Below, one piece after another: positions 1-11,700 of a stretch of 64,000 nt of DNA; within the stretch, counting starts at the first letter, position 1, and every line of letters starts with the position of its first letter. A program made the translations under genes and the position numbers. The stretch comes from Scortum barcoo (taxonomy: Eukaryota; Chordata; Actinopteri; Centrarchiformes; Terapontidae). Below the pieces are notes generated by a model. The model worked only from the letters and a program-made list of their open reading frames with translations, was not told the origin of the DNA and searched no databases. The stretch spans positions 764,501-828,500 of the forward strand of contig CM041534.1 in assembly GCA_023238725.1 (NCBI GenBank), read 5' to 3'.

Positions 1-1170
1 ATGATGATCCATAACAGTAAAGAGCCTCCATGCCGCCCAGCTACAGAAATATAAAACTGCTTATTTACTGATTAGCATAGCATGTTGAGGCTAATCGCTC
101 AGAAGCAAGTTATCAACTGCTTGATAAGTGATGCTTCATTTCATTACTGTATCTTTACTTTAACTCTTTCTTTCTCCCGTTTTTCCTCCTCTTCTTTTCT
201 TTTTTTCTTCCCTGTGCTCTGGACAGTTCAGCTCGTTTTGACATGTTCACAAACTTCTCTGGTCACATCAATAAATCTGCCCCTCCCCCCACAGAGAGCG
301 AGCAGGTACCATCAGCCGGAGGAAGGGGGGGGGGCTTATTTGGTATTATCATTTGTAGTAATATTAATTGGGCATTGCTTTACATTTGAATCTATGTGAG
401 CTTTTCCATTTTAAGAGTTAATAGTAATAACTAGTTTTAATATAATTATATTGAAGGTGAATTTTTTTTCCCGATTTTGTGGTGCCCCCTGGAGGCCACA
501 TGGCGCCCTTAGCATTTGCCTATATTGCCTAATGGGCCAGCCGGCTCTGGGCCAGCTCCCTGAGCTGATGTGTTTGAGGCTTGGCCCCTAATGATGAGCT
601 GGCCCAGATCCACTTTGGGCCACATGTGGGAGCTGTCTCAGACTGTCTGTCGGTCTGTGTGCTTGGTGGCATCGAGGTGACAGAACAGTTGGTGTAGAGG
701 GATTTAAATGTCTGTGGCCCCTTGTCCAGCTTTGGGCCCTCATAGTAACAACTGTGAATGAAATCACACCACTGCAGTAAAATGGATGTTTTAAAGCAGC
801 ACACCTCTTTAAAAACAGCTTCAGTAAAAGATGAGTCTGCATGTAGAGCTCTGACAGTGTCAGTGCTGTTACAGAGACAGGTCGGTGAGTAGTAATAACC
901 ACAGGCAGGATACATGTATATGCAGTCAAACTTTCACCAGCACTCAGCAAAGCACCCTGTTAAAGTTCATCTTGCACAGACGGCTGTTCGCTTTTTTCTA
1001 GTTGTAAATCAAAGAGCGGGGATTGCTTTTTCTGTCGTAACTGTAGACGGAACGAAAGAAAATAAAGGTGTAGCTGATGGCCGGGTTTATCGCTTTCTTC
1101 CTGTGCAAAACAACGGTCAGCTTTAATATTTCCAACAGTAGTTGAAAGCACCATACGGTGCCAAATGCAC
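1..1170. other. Upstream intergenic DNA, no gene seen
   Basis: I see no convincing coding exon here. The short open frames overlap on both strands and lack homology I can recognise. Around 480-600 a GC-richer stretch of 'gccccctggaggccac' type sequence resembles degenerate fish transposon tails, but I cannot name a family. The segment leads into the cipc promoter candidate. Confidence 0.5.
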
Positions 1171-1174
1171 CCTT

Positions 1175-1180
1175 CACGTG
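1175..1180. promoter_or_regulatory. cipc: E-box 1 (CACGTG)
   Basis: Perfect palindromic E-box, the preferred CLOCK/BMAL1 and USF site. It lies 28 bases from the second copy, centre to centre. Confidence 0.6.
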
Positions 1181-1185
1181 GACCG

Positions 1186-1193
1186 TTACGTCA
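1186..1193. promoter_or_regulatory. cipc: CRE/D-box-like site 1 (TTACGTCA)
   Basis: One base from the CRE consensus TGACGTCA, and half-matching the PAR-bZIP D-box TTACGTAA. It lies between the two E-boxes and recurs identically at 1240-1247. Confidence 0.5.
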
Positions 1194-1202
1194 CTACCTA
1201 AG

Positions 1203-1208
1203 CACGTG
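1203..1208. promoter_or_regulatory. cipc: E-box 2 (CACGTG)
   Basis: Second perfect CACGTG, 28 bases after the first. Tandem E-boxes are common in CLOCK/BMAL1 target promoters, although the typical tight spacing is 6-7 bases, so cooperative binding is not implied. Confidence 0.55.
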
Positions 1209-1239
1209 TCTCGGCACGGGATTGGCCAAAACGCTGCCG

Positions 1240-1247
1240 TTACGTCA
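1240..1247. promoter_or_regulatory. cipc: CRE/D-box-like site 2 (TTACGTCA)
   Basis: Identical octamer to the one at 1186-1193, 54 bases further on, just downstream of the inverted CCAAT box. Confidence 0.5.
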
Positions 1248-1299
1248 CCGCCAAGCACTGACACACTCATTATTATTTAGATGGTGAGGGCGTGGCTAC

Positions 1300-1633
1300 G
1301 AAAATAAACATGATGGATGCTTTGAGTACATGATCAGACTGAGTGTGTGTCCAACTGCAGGGAGGACCAGCCGGGGACATCAGCTCAGCATGGACATATT
1401 TTTTCTGTTATTTCTTTGAATATAAATAGACATTTATACACGCTCACACACGCACCCACCATACACCTTCCCTCCCCACACACACACACCCCAAACACAC
1501 ACACTCTTCTTTTGCCCAAGATGGATCTGTAAAGTGGGGACTGGAGGGAGGTGTTTCCTCTCAGGGTGTGGAGATGGTGTGTTCCTGCTGCCACAAGCTG
1601 ATGTCTCCTATCTGGTGGATGAAGTACTGACAC
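1300..1633 (+). other. cipc: Probable 5' untranslated exon of cipc
   Basis: A strong donor (CAC|GTGAGTAAAG) sits at 1633/1634, downstream of the promoter cluster. The next good acceptor on the plus strand is at 4508, just before the cipc ATG. The exon start is not defined by the sequence, so 1300 is a guess. The segment includes a CA-rich, low-complexity stretch at about 1440-1503. Confidence 0.4.
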
Positions 1634-2356
1634 GTGAGTAAAGTCTCTTAGTGTCTAAACTTTTGGTCGTTTTTTCTGTTGACCTCATGTCCAACATGAG
1701 GCTCCTCAGCATGCTCTTTAATAATCTGTCATGGTCAGTGGTGGTGTGGTTCTGTTGTGACAGGCTTGAATGTTTACCGTGTGTTATGAATGTCATGCGG
1801 ACAGTTGATCGGGAGTTGCCATGTGGATATACAACAGGACAGAGCAGCAGCAGTGGATTACATAACAGTGTTGGGGGTGGGACTGTACAGTCTGCCAGGG
1901 GCCATTTTATCAAGTTCCTCCTGCTGCAACTTCATTCACATGTGCATGCTGTCGTGTTTACACAGGAGGCTTACCAACACATGACAAATATGACCACTCC
2001 ATGAATGGACTGGCTGTCTCGTTTGGCCACAAATGAACTGACTCTGAATAAATAAATCACATGAAATTGTTGCATTTTCCAACTATTGTATTAAAGAAAC
2101 ACAGTAGCCTACACCTTTTTCCCCTGAATGCAGACAGTCGGCCTGTCCTCGCCTGTCATCAAGGACTGCAAGGTCGACTGACATGAGTGCCATTTAAACT
2201 TTGGGGTTTTAAAAAGTTCAGCATGTTTCTGTGCAAATTTGACTGTAACATTTTGGCCAGAAAACACCACAGCACCTATCTACTGAGCAGAGGTGTGTTT
2301 ATTTATTAAAGAAGCATCACTGAGATAAGAAAAAAATGTTTTACATAAACATTCAC

Positions 2357-2402
<46 letters not shown>

Positions 2403-4508
2403 TTTGCTATGCTGAAAGTTAATATCCCTTAAAGGCATTTTGTCATGTTAGTCAGTTGTGAGTGTCTGTGACAGCTGTCTTAGAAATAAAAGAATCAAAT
2501 TTAAGTTTTTATTTTTTGAGCAAAGTGTTGAACACAAGCCTCCTGGGATAATCTGCTCTCTTACCATGTTTTTTTCTAATGCTGTACTTTTAGATTTAGA
2601 TTCCACTGAGATTACAGTAGAATGACCAAAGCTTTTTCTTGTAAAATGTATAAAATGTCTGTTTGAATTTACAGCAAGCTTTAAATGAATAAAAAGAGGT
2701 CAGGAGGTAATCAGGAGCAGTCTGTATTTTGGAGGTCTGCAGCTAAATGTCACACATTGTCATCAACACAACAACTGTAAAAGAAAAAAACAAAAAACTG
2801 ATGATTTACCTTCATGCACTGAGTTGATGGAATTATTATCATTACCATCACTGTATGTACAGAATACGTCCAGTTAAACCTTTGGTTGTTAATTTTGTGT
2901 GCCCAATGTGCAAAGCCCATTCACACACTTGTTGTTATTCCTCAGGCATATTATCATTACCATTACATAGTATTTGAGTTAAATGTACAATATGGCACAT
3001 TTACACTGTGATTCCCTTCAATCTGCTGCAGTAGTAATAAACTGTCATGATATACTGGTAAGTTTGATACTTGATAACAGTGTTGCCTTCAGAAGGAAAC
3101 ACATAATGATAGATAGATAATGATTAAAAACCTGTATGAATCTGTCCGTATACTGACCTTTATGACCATAAAACTCAGTTAAAGCCAGTGTGGAAAAGGC
3201 TCCTAGATCCCCTGATAAGAACATTCAGTGGCCTTTGTGTGTCTTAATATCTACTTATGAGTGCCTACCCATTAGTGATATATCTGTGGGACTCTTAGTT
3301 CACTGAGGTAGCCCTGTGACATAGTGAAGCAGCAGGTGTACAGTGAGCAGGGGACTTTTAGTCTCTCAGTTTCTGCTGTTGAGACAGTTCACAGTTCATA
3401 TTGAGTTTTAACAGACTGCTTGTTGCTGATGTGTGGGTGCAGCTGTTTGTGAGTGCCAAACCCTTGTATTTAGTAATTGTATGGTTTATTATCTGTTTTG
3501 GAATAATTCAGTTTGCTGTTCCCTCTAATTTACTATTGCAGTTTAAATAAGAATTCAGAGATAAGAATCTGTTTAGAGTGTGTGAAGTTGTGAACAAATA
3601 CAGCATTTATTCCATCTTCATATGAGCGTTATAGAAGTCATTTATGTTGAAGTGTAGGTGGTATAAGTGTAGGTTGTGTAGGTATGGAGATTTGCTTATT
3701 ATTGGTGTTTATTTAATTTAGGCTGAAATGCTTGACATTGTATAGCTTTTCTTATCTGCTATCTTTTGTATAGCCATGCACACAACCATGCACTAACTAA
3801 CTAGTGGACAAGTAGAGTGAGTTCATTGGTGTTTAATTCCTTGTCCCTTAACATATGTCTGGAACTACAAAACAAACAAATGTGTGTGTTATAGAAATGT
3901 TTTAGAAAGTCAGTCACTGAGACTTTGTTTCACCATGTCTTCAGAAGATTGCAGTCAAACCTCAGATACAGTGACCTCTACAGGACACAGCAGTCAGGTC
4001 CAGATTAAACCACATGCAGTTTAAACAGCATCCTCTGAGGACACAGCCTTAGAGGTTAAGTGGTCACGTGACTTTGATCCAGACAACACAGGTTTAAACC
4101 TTATACCACAGATAAGCCAATGACAGCCTCGACATGTTCAATATTTTATACAGACAAAACTGAAATAAATAATCAAACCATGCGTGGTATAGCATGTAAA
4201 ATTATCAGCTCATTATGAAAGGTTAGTTCATGTTGTTCCTCTTTTATTGTTTATAACAACAGAATTATATGCAGGTCAGTTTAATTCAAAATTAATAATT
4301 CAAACTACTTTTAAGTGAGAGCCAGTTGTGTGATTAGCTGTTGCTTTGGTCTAAATGAGTGGGACATTGGTGTTGTGAAATAAAAAGAGACTTTGGTAAA
4401 AGGACAACTTATAAATAATAAGCAATAAACTAATTTAATATGTATTTCTTATATACCCAGTGCTGTGTATCTCACAAAAAATATCTGATTGTTTGCTTTG
4501 CTGTTTAG
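1634..4508 (+). other. cipc: cipc intron 1
   Basis: AT-rich non-coding sequence between the putative 5' exon donor (GTGAGT) and the acceptor TTTGCTGTTTAG. It contains a pure ATT microsatellite at 2361-2402. I saw nothing else, and no supported coding sequence. Confidence 0.45.
2361..2402. repeat. (ATT)n microsatellite
   Basis: Uninterrupted ATT trinucleotide repeat of about 14 units. Confidence 0.95.
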
Positions 4509-4516
4509 AGGCTGAA

Positions 4517-7500
4517 ATGCCGAAGGAACAGGGGAATGTTGGGGAGCGGGCTGGCTGTGGCACCTCAAAGACTGCCAAGGATAAAAGTAACAGTGCCACC
4601 CTGCGGGCGTCCCAATGTGGCACCCTCAGGGAGTCATCTGGAATCGGTGAGATAAGCAACCGCATGCTGCGCTGTGATTCAGAGAAGGACTCTGAAAAAG
4701 ACTCAGGGTACTCTGGTGAGCAAAGGTCCATTTGGGAAGGGTGAGGGGGTAGGGTGGGGGGTAGGCTTTTATTCTCCTACATGTTGCATATCTTTCCCCT
4801 ATCCTGTCTTCCTCCTCTTACTCTTAATTCTCTCTCTTTTTCTTAGAGGCTGGCTCAGACTCTGTGCACACGGATGTAGACGACCAGCGCAGCAGTGTGA
4901 GTGAACCTCATAGAGACAGCAACAAAAGCTCCAACAACAGCATCGACAGTTTGAATGCTGCAGGCCACAACATGCCTCCTTATGAGGAGCTCACCCCCAT
5001 TTATGTCATCAAAAATCTGGTGGTCAAACCGGTGAGATGTTTAGTTCCACATATTTTTTTATGTTTTCAGGTTTTGTTGCATCAAAGAAGATTATAGATG
5101 TACATTTTATCAAGGAATGGATAACTAGTTATTATTTATTTAATGTACTTTAGTCACCAGTCCGTGCTTGATTATTTAAGTCCATCTTAATAGTTTCCTT
5201 TATTAGCTGTTGACAGACCAATAGTAACTAAGTTTTTAATTGGCTAAATGATTGGCATTGCAATCTTTTTTCAAAGCCACTATATTAATATTTACTTATA
5301 TATTTAACTACTGTATCTAAAGGTAACTACAGGTCAAATGGCATTGCAGAATATGGAGTAAATAACCACTTAATAAATGCATATAGCAAACAGACATAAG
5401 TTCAAGGGGTAGCCAAAAACACCTGTACAATATATTACAGTCCAACTGCCTTGTAATAGTGTAGGGTGGAAACTAACCAATTTTTCATTGCTAATTAGTC
5501 TGAAGATTATTTTCTAATTTAATTATTATTTTTTATCTTAAGGAATTATTTTGTCTATTAAATGTTAGAATGATTTTGTTTGACTTGTTGAAATATTTTG
5601 GTTTGTTTGACCAGCAGTCCAAAAGCCAAAGACATTCAGCCGACTGCGATAAAACACTGAAAATGCTGGAATGAGAGAACGTTTGGTATTTCATGTGTTA
5701 AAATGACCTGCTAAAGCAGTGTTAACTCATTTGTGACCACTTGGAGGCATCAGGCACAAGCTGTGAATATATGAATAAGTTGAAAAGTTAATATGGTGAA
5801 AAAACGTCAAATATCAACTGCCTGTTGAGACATCCAGCAGACACAAAACTACATTCACATGTATTTGTATTTGTGTTTGGGTGATAAGTACAGTATTCAC
5901 TCTCCTTTGAGCTCCGCTTCTCCAGCAACTCTAAAGAAAAATATCAGCCTATTTAGCTGCTATAGGCTCAGCTCTCTCCATCAGCTGGTCAGTTATTTTG
6001 TCTGTCAGCTGGTCAGTTATTTTGTCTGTCTGCACTTTGGTGCTGGGCAGGTAATGTACAGTGGATTTATCAGTTTTTTTACTAAAAACAGTTGCCTGCT
6101 GCTGGAAGCGATGCTGATGAGAATGGTGAGAGTGAACCAAAACAATAAAGTTACAGCCTGTGAAACCAAAGCCTGAAATACGCTAAAAAGCCCTGTAAGC
6201 TGAAGGGTTATCTGTGGGTTTGTCAGTACAAGCTACACCTTTCACATTACACAAAGCCATTTGATCCATTTTTAATATATGAGTATTGATGAGCTGATTT
6301 AAATATACAGATTGTGGTAGTGTGACCTCAGTGCATTTGGAATGTATATTAATGACTATACTGTAATTAATAGTAAGGGATAATAGGGGAAAATCAATAG
6401 GGAAAAAAGTAATTTTTTAGAATGATGACTCAAATTAAAAATTGTCTTAGCTGCTTCAGTTGTTGTTTTGTACTTCTGCTTATCTCTATGTGACTTTAAC
6501 CTCCTCCCCATCTTTCATTCTTTCCCTTAACTTGATCTCTAATTACATAAAACCCCGCTCACAACCTCCTGGTGGTACAGTCTCGACCAGAGCACCTTCT
6601 GCAAGGCCCCCTGGCGTGGGGCGGCGGTTGGCACAGCCTCACCAGTACCAAAGCGCCCACCCAGCTCTTACTGATCCAGCAACCAGCAATGCCTGGCCCT
6701 TCCTCCTCTACCCCGACACCTTCATCCAGTGTAGCTGCTCCACAGGGTCATGTTAAGAAAGGAGTCGCCCGCAACAACCAGAACCATAGCAGCAAGAACT
6801 CATACCTGCCCATCCTGAATTCTTACCCTCGCATCGCCCCCCACCCCAGGAAGGAGAGCCATGAGGCCAAGGGCCCCACATGGCTAGAGGGGGTTAAAGA
6901 GAGTGGCAGTGAAGGCCAGAGCCAGAGCAAGAGAGTGTGCACTGAGGAAGAGAAGAGGGAGGCGGTATCTACCACCAGCCATCTCAAGCCCCAGCACCAG
7001 CATCAGAAAGAGGCAAGAGTCCATTCCCAATCCCAGTTTAAAGACAGAGGAGGTCACAGCTCCTTCTCCAGCTCATCTCACTGCCTGCTATCCAGCCAAG
7101 CCTCCTCCACCACCCAATGCAAGTCCCACCACTGCCCACGGAGCTCGGTCTCTGACAGTGTGGGCTCTCCCTTCGTCTCCAGCTCCACGCTGCCTTCTTC
7201 CTCCGACTCCCCCTCATCCTCCTCTCCTCCCTCTTCATCTCCCTCTTCCTCCACGGCTCACAGCCCATATTGCCTGGCTGCAGACAACTCATCTAGATGG
7301 CATCAACGTTTCCTCAACACAGCTGAGATCCTGAACCAGTCGGGCCTTCTGGCCATCACGCTACGCACCAAGGAGCTACTGAAGCAAAACCTCACCACAG
7401 AGAGAGAAATTGCACAGCTCCGTCAGCACACCCACCTCCTGTGCCAGGTTGCCCAGGCCAGCCAGAACATGTGCCACGAAGGCTCAGACAGCCTCGACAA

Positions 7501-7903
7501 ACTCCTTCAGGCAATGAAAGAGTCAGGCTCCTACCCAAACTTAGATTTAAATCAAGTGAAAGAACTCAACAGCAGCCACCAGCAGAGCAAGACTGGAAGC
7601 GAGGAAGCCAAAGAGAGGGATAACAACATAAGAGCCACTAAGACACACGGCACCCCACCACAGGTCTTGTCTTTACACAACATGGATGGAACATCACCAC
7701 CCTCTCCGCTGTTTGCCCCCTCACCAGACACAGAAGAAAGAGAACATGATGACAGTCCTCTGGACCCCATGTCCACCTCATTTTCTGTTTCTTTTCCCAG
7801 GTCTGTCTCTGATCAGAGAGGCCGACATGCAATCATTGACAAGAACTTAAGTGATCTCACTTTGTTGCCACAGAGCTCAACACACAATAACTATCTCCTC
7901 TAG
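4517..7903 (+). CDS. cipc: CLOCK-interacting pacemaker (CIPC), three coding exons
   Basis: CIPC is a vertebrate nuclear repressor that binds CLOCK and damps CLOCK/BMAL1 transcription. The coding exons are 4517-4715, 4847-5031 and 6581-7903, 568 residues after splicing; phases fit (ends +1, then 0) and every border is GT/AG. Recognisable blocks are a Ser/Asp-rich N terminus ending EKDSGYS (about 60-66), ELTPIYVIKNLVVKP (114-128), NSYLPILNSYPRIAPHP (from 201, matching human NYLPILNSYTKIAPHP), a long Ser/Pro-rich stretch (about 300-360), and a C-terminal helical block from Arg367 containing GLLAITLRTKELLKQN, matching the conserved human CIPC helix. The ATG at 4517 is eight bases after an acceptor and matches an N terminus expected for the family. 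The protein is longer than human CIPC (about 400 residues), mainly through low-complexity serine tracts. Identification is by remembered motifs and is strong. Confidence 0.9.
4716..4846 (+). other. cipc: cipc intron 2
   Basis: Short 131-base intron, donor GTGAGC and acceptor TTTTTCTTAG after a long pyrimidine tract. It splits the glutamate codon that follows the SGYS motif. Confidence 0.85.
5462..5710 (+). repeat. Degenerate copy of a common teleost dispersed repeat
   Basis: The stretch shares the order of blocks seen in a very common fish interspersed repeat: 'aactaacnatt', 'attttctaatt', 'gtctattaaatgttaga', 'accagcagtccaaaa', 'ccaaagacattcag' and 'gaacgtttggtattt'. I recognise the pattern from memory but cannot name the family. 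It is old, with many substitutions. Confidence 0.55.
5982..6029. repeat. 24-bp perfect tandem duplication
   Basis: Two adjacent identical 24-base copies (5982-6005 and 6006-6029) beginning CAGCTGGTCAGTTATTTTG, inside cipc intron 3. Confidence 0.9.
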
Positions 7904-8720
7904 CGACTTGGAGAGGAGGACATGGATCTTTAATGACTGTCAGGGTAACACGTGGATCTAGCAATACAGCATGGGTTTTGTTTGAATATAAAGCTTAATG
8001 TGACTTGTTGAAAGGGTAGACTGATGATTTTTTTTCATTCATACATATAATTTAATGTTGAACACGTTCAACTTTTTAGTCAGGAATTTGCTCATTTCAG
8101 GTGTCTGTTTTCCATCTGTATTTTCACCTTCTGTGAACAAGCCCGTCATTCTTCTGGTCACATTCACAGTCACTGATGGATGTCCAAGATATCCAGGATG
8201 TGACAGAGGCACAGTTACTACTAAGTAACTACTGTAGTACTAAGTACTACTGTCATCAGCACTCAGGTTTGTTGTGGAAATTTCCAGAATTTATAGGCTG
8301 ATAAGCATATTTAGCTTTGATGTGTTGCTTCTAAGAGTTGGACACAAGAAAATATCTCTTAATGAAGATTCATAACAGGCTTTAAGTGGTTATTAAAGAA
8401 TTTTATGATTGCTTTGTCTCTGTTTTATCAAAAGAGTTTCAGTGTGCAATACTTGTAATGCAAAGAGCCAATCAGACTTAAATTATTTCTATTTTTTTTT
8501 TTACTTTCTCTCCTTTTGATTACTATAAAAATGTTGCAATCAATGTCTGTTACAGTTAGATAAATTTTGGCTTAATGTCATATTCTTTCCAGGATTACTT
8601 ACTGGCTGATTACAGTAAACAGGCCATATGAGTATAAGATGGTTTGATATATTGACTAAAAACAACAGAAGCAGTGAACAGAACAGTCACAATAAAGATC
8701 TTGTATGTATGTAGATTTAC
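7904..8720 (+). other. cipc: cipc 3' untranslated region
   Basis: AT-rich sequence following the TAG at 7901-7903. A canonical AATAAA at 8691-8696 is the first good polyadenylation signal, with further candidates at about 8720 and 8766. The cleavage site itself cannot be placed. Confidence 0.5.
8691..8696 (+). terminator. cipc: AATAAA polyadenylation signal, candidate for cipc
   Basis: Canonical hexamer about 790 bases after the cipc stop codon. Other AATAAA motifs follow within 80 bases, so usage is uncertain. Confidence 0.4.
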
Positions 8721-11700
8721 AATAAAAACAGAATCTAGATATCACTCATCTATTTACAGTAATATTCAATAAATACAGTCAACATTTTCTAAAATCATTC
8801 TTTCTCTGCATCATTTCAAATGCTGATTCCTGCATGATTTACACATGGTGTTTCTCATTGTGTCCCACTTGATGAAATGAACACTGAGTTTTCATGAGTA
8901 TTAGCCAATGATTGACCTATTTATTTGATAATCACCATCCTAATCATCATAATCAACAATTAATTTATTTAAATTCAGTAAAAAAACAAATGGTTTGCAG
9001 TGATGCTCAGATAAACTCATCTATATCTCTTGTGTGCTCTGTGGGATCCCAAAACCATGTGACATGAGAAATGGACTTATGGTGTATGCAATTATATTAA
9101 TAAAGAGTATTATAGATTAGAAAAGGTAATGAAATAATATATATTAATGGTCCATAACAATTTTGCCAAGTATAACACTACTTTTAATTCCCTTCTCTTT
9201 TTTTATTCTTAAGGCCTTTTATTGTGGTGCTATATTGTGACTCAGTTCTTGATAAAAAGTTCAAAGCCTTTCTTTGGAGTCCACCAACCTCTTGTTGTGA
9301 ATGTGGAATTTTCCAAGGAATAATATTAACTGAGCAAAAAAAATAATGTTTTTTTTTCTTCTCATTATCTTAAAAACATATAAAAATGTCTTTATTCTGA
9401 AATTGAAATGTTGGCCCCAAAATATTCTGATATACATACAGTAATAAAACAAATGACAAATAGTTTCTTCTTACATTTCACAGAAAGTAACAGATTACTC
9501 AATATCCTCTGTCAGACTCTGTCTCACTCACCGTCAGCATTGGCACCTCATTCTGGTACAGTTTATGACTCGCTGTCTGCTGCCCCCCACCTGGCGCTGC
9601 TTGGTGGGTCAGCACCGGCATTCAGATCAATGCTGTCAGGCCACACAGCAGGAGCGAACCGCACATGTACAATTTATGTATATATATCACTATATGATAA
9701 CTATATACTAACTATATAATACTGACCTACCTGTACATGAGCTAACTCAGAGCAGATGTATACAACAACTGAACAACTAGTAATGAGAAAACCACAGTTT
9801 ACACAAAAGATAATGAAACAGAAGAAGAGAAATGAAGAAAAGTGAAATAATTAAACTGAGCAACACAGCAGGAAGGGGCTTTGGAGGTGAGCTGCTGTGA
9901 TCTGTTGGGAGAGGAAGGGATATACTCACTCTAATTTTCAAAATAAGAGCACTTTCTCCTTTTCTTATCAGCTGTCAGAGTAAGATTACTGATCTTACTA
10001 ACTGGCACTTAAAAGCATATCTATCAGTACAGGTTAGATAAGACACCACCTCTTGGCAGTCCCATATGGCAACAGCTTATTACAATCTAAATGTAAAAGT
10101 CAGCCACTGACACTTAACAAAATGCAAACATGTGACTGACTGTCACTGAGGCTATTTTTGACTGGGAATTCATTATTTTTCCATTAACCCCTTCAGGTCC
10201 CTGATCATTTCCACGTGATCAAATGACCTTAGTTGTTCTAGTACAGTTTGTTAAAGGGAAAAAACATTTATCTGGTTATATAGGTAATGTTGTGCTGAAG
10301 ATAGCAAACACTTATTATAGGCAAAATCAAAAGTTTTTACAAATGTCCTAAATAGCCCAAAATTCCTGAGACGGGACGTAAAATGAGTCAAATGAGATGT
10401 GTTCTGGTTTTTATGACTGGTGCATGTCACATACTGCATGCTAGCAGTCTCAGTGCATATACAGTCATCTGTCGGATCTCCACATGTGACAGAGCCTGTG
10501 AAAGCCTTTACTACCACAGACATAGTTTTTGTCACCCCTGTATGACTGTGTGTATTTAGGTACAGATGTGGGCCAAAACTGCTCATGATCACTTGGGACA
10601 TCCTACCTGGCAGGATTGTGGATCCAGACATGCAAACTGCTTTACTCAATGGATTAGTGAATAATCACTAACATTAATATTCATATAGTTGTATGGTTTT
10701 GCTTGGCACTGCAGTTTTGTGGATTATTTGCTTTTTCCATGACTGGAGTATGCATGTAGTTGCACGTGTGTTTGAGTGGGTGTGTACAGATCTGTGATGT
10801 ATTACTTTATACTCTATATACATGCATTTGCTGTGTAGGGATTTCCAATACAACTTAAAATACTTCCAGGGAGAGGGCTTGTGGAGGCTTGTGTCCTTCA
10901 TACATTGGTCTGACACTAAAGTAGTCCTTTCCACTACCAAGTCTGGAGTCTGGACCTCTTCAAACATAGATTTGCTATCTGTTGGAGGAAGGCCAGGAGC
11001 CAGCCCTGACAAAAGCAGACCACAGACCAGGTGATCAGTTTTCAGTCTTGTATTTTCAAGTAACATGCTGTGATCTGTGACCACTCAAGACTTCTATGCA
11101 TATTGAAGGTTTGGAAAGATTTTTTTTACTAAACACAGTTTAGAAAAGCTTCATATATTATTACAGTGGACTATTATTACAGAGAATTTATTTGTGCAGG
11201 TCAGCACCTGGGGGAAGTTATATGATGATCTGGGAAACACAATTGCATTTGCAACTTTATTACTGACTGCAAAACAGCACAAATGCATGATATGATTAGT
11301 GACTGCATTAAAATGAGTTAATTATGATTACAATTATATGAAAGGTACTGATGTATATGGGTAACATGGCAGTAGCTTGTGTGAAGTGTGAAAAGTGTCA
11401 TCATTCAAGTTTAACAACTGATTTATTTAAGTGGCTCAGTGAAACATTTCATGTTGTGTTGATTTTGGCGGCCCCTGTGGTCAAAAGTGGTAGTGTTTCA
11501 CCTAACTTTAGCTTACATGTTCACTCTGCTGCAGGGAGACAACTTCAGGAATTACAGAGGGAGCGCAACAAGCGTGACAAGTTGTATTCCTTTATGCTTT
11601 TAATGTAATTAAATAAATACACTGACAGAAAAATATTGAAACAATGTGGATTATTTTATTTGTCAAATGTTTATTCAAAGAAATAAATGATGTCACACAT

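Larger units (their letters stand above)
1175..1296 (+). promoter_or_regulatory. cipc: Candidate cipc promoter: E-boxes, CRE/D-box-like sites, CCAAT and GC box
   Basis: Within about 120 bases there are two perfect CACGTG E-boxes (1175-1180, 1203-1208) and two identical TTACGTCA sites (1186-1193, 1240-1247). An inverted CCAAT box (ATTGG, 1221-1225) and a GC-box-like GGGCGTGGC (1288-1296) are also present. The cluster lies about 340 bases upstream of a good splice donor that would end the 5' untranslated exon of cipc. CIPC is known to be clock-controlled through E-boxes in mammals, so this arrangement fits. The transcription start is not visible; assignment is by position and motif content. Confidence 0.6.
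5032..6580 (+). other. cipc: cipc intron 3
   Basis: Phase-0 intron, donor GTGAGATG and acceptor GGTGGTACAG. It holds a degenerate fish dispersed repeat (5462-5710) and a 24-base tandem duplication (5982-6029). Confidence 0.85.

Noticed and set aside
480..620. GC-richer stretch that could be a transposon fragment
   Set aside because: Resembles fish transposon tails in style, but I could not define ends, duplication or family, so it is mentioned only in the intergenic entry.
6903..7334. 143-codon alternative plus-strand frame inside cipc exon 3
   Set aside because: Overlaps the conserved CIPC frame in GC-rich, low-complexity sequence; no recognisable motif.
10251..10649. 132-codon minus-strand open frame
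   Set aside because: Composition looks random and AT-driven; no acceptor or donor and no recognisable protein.
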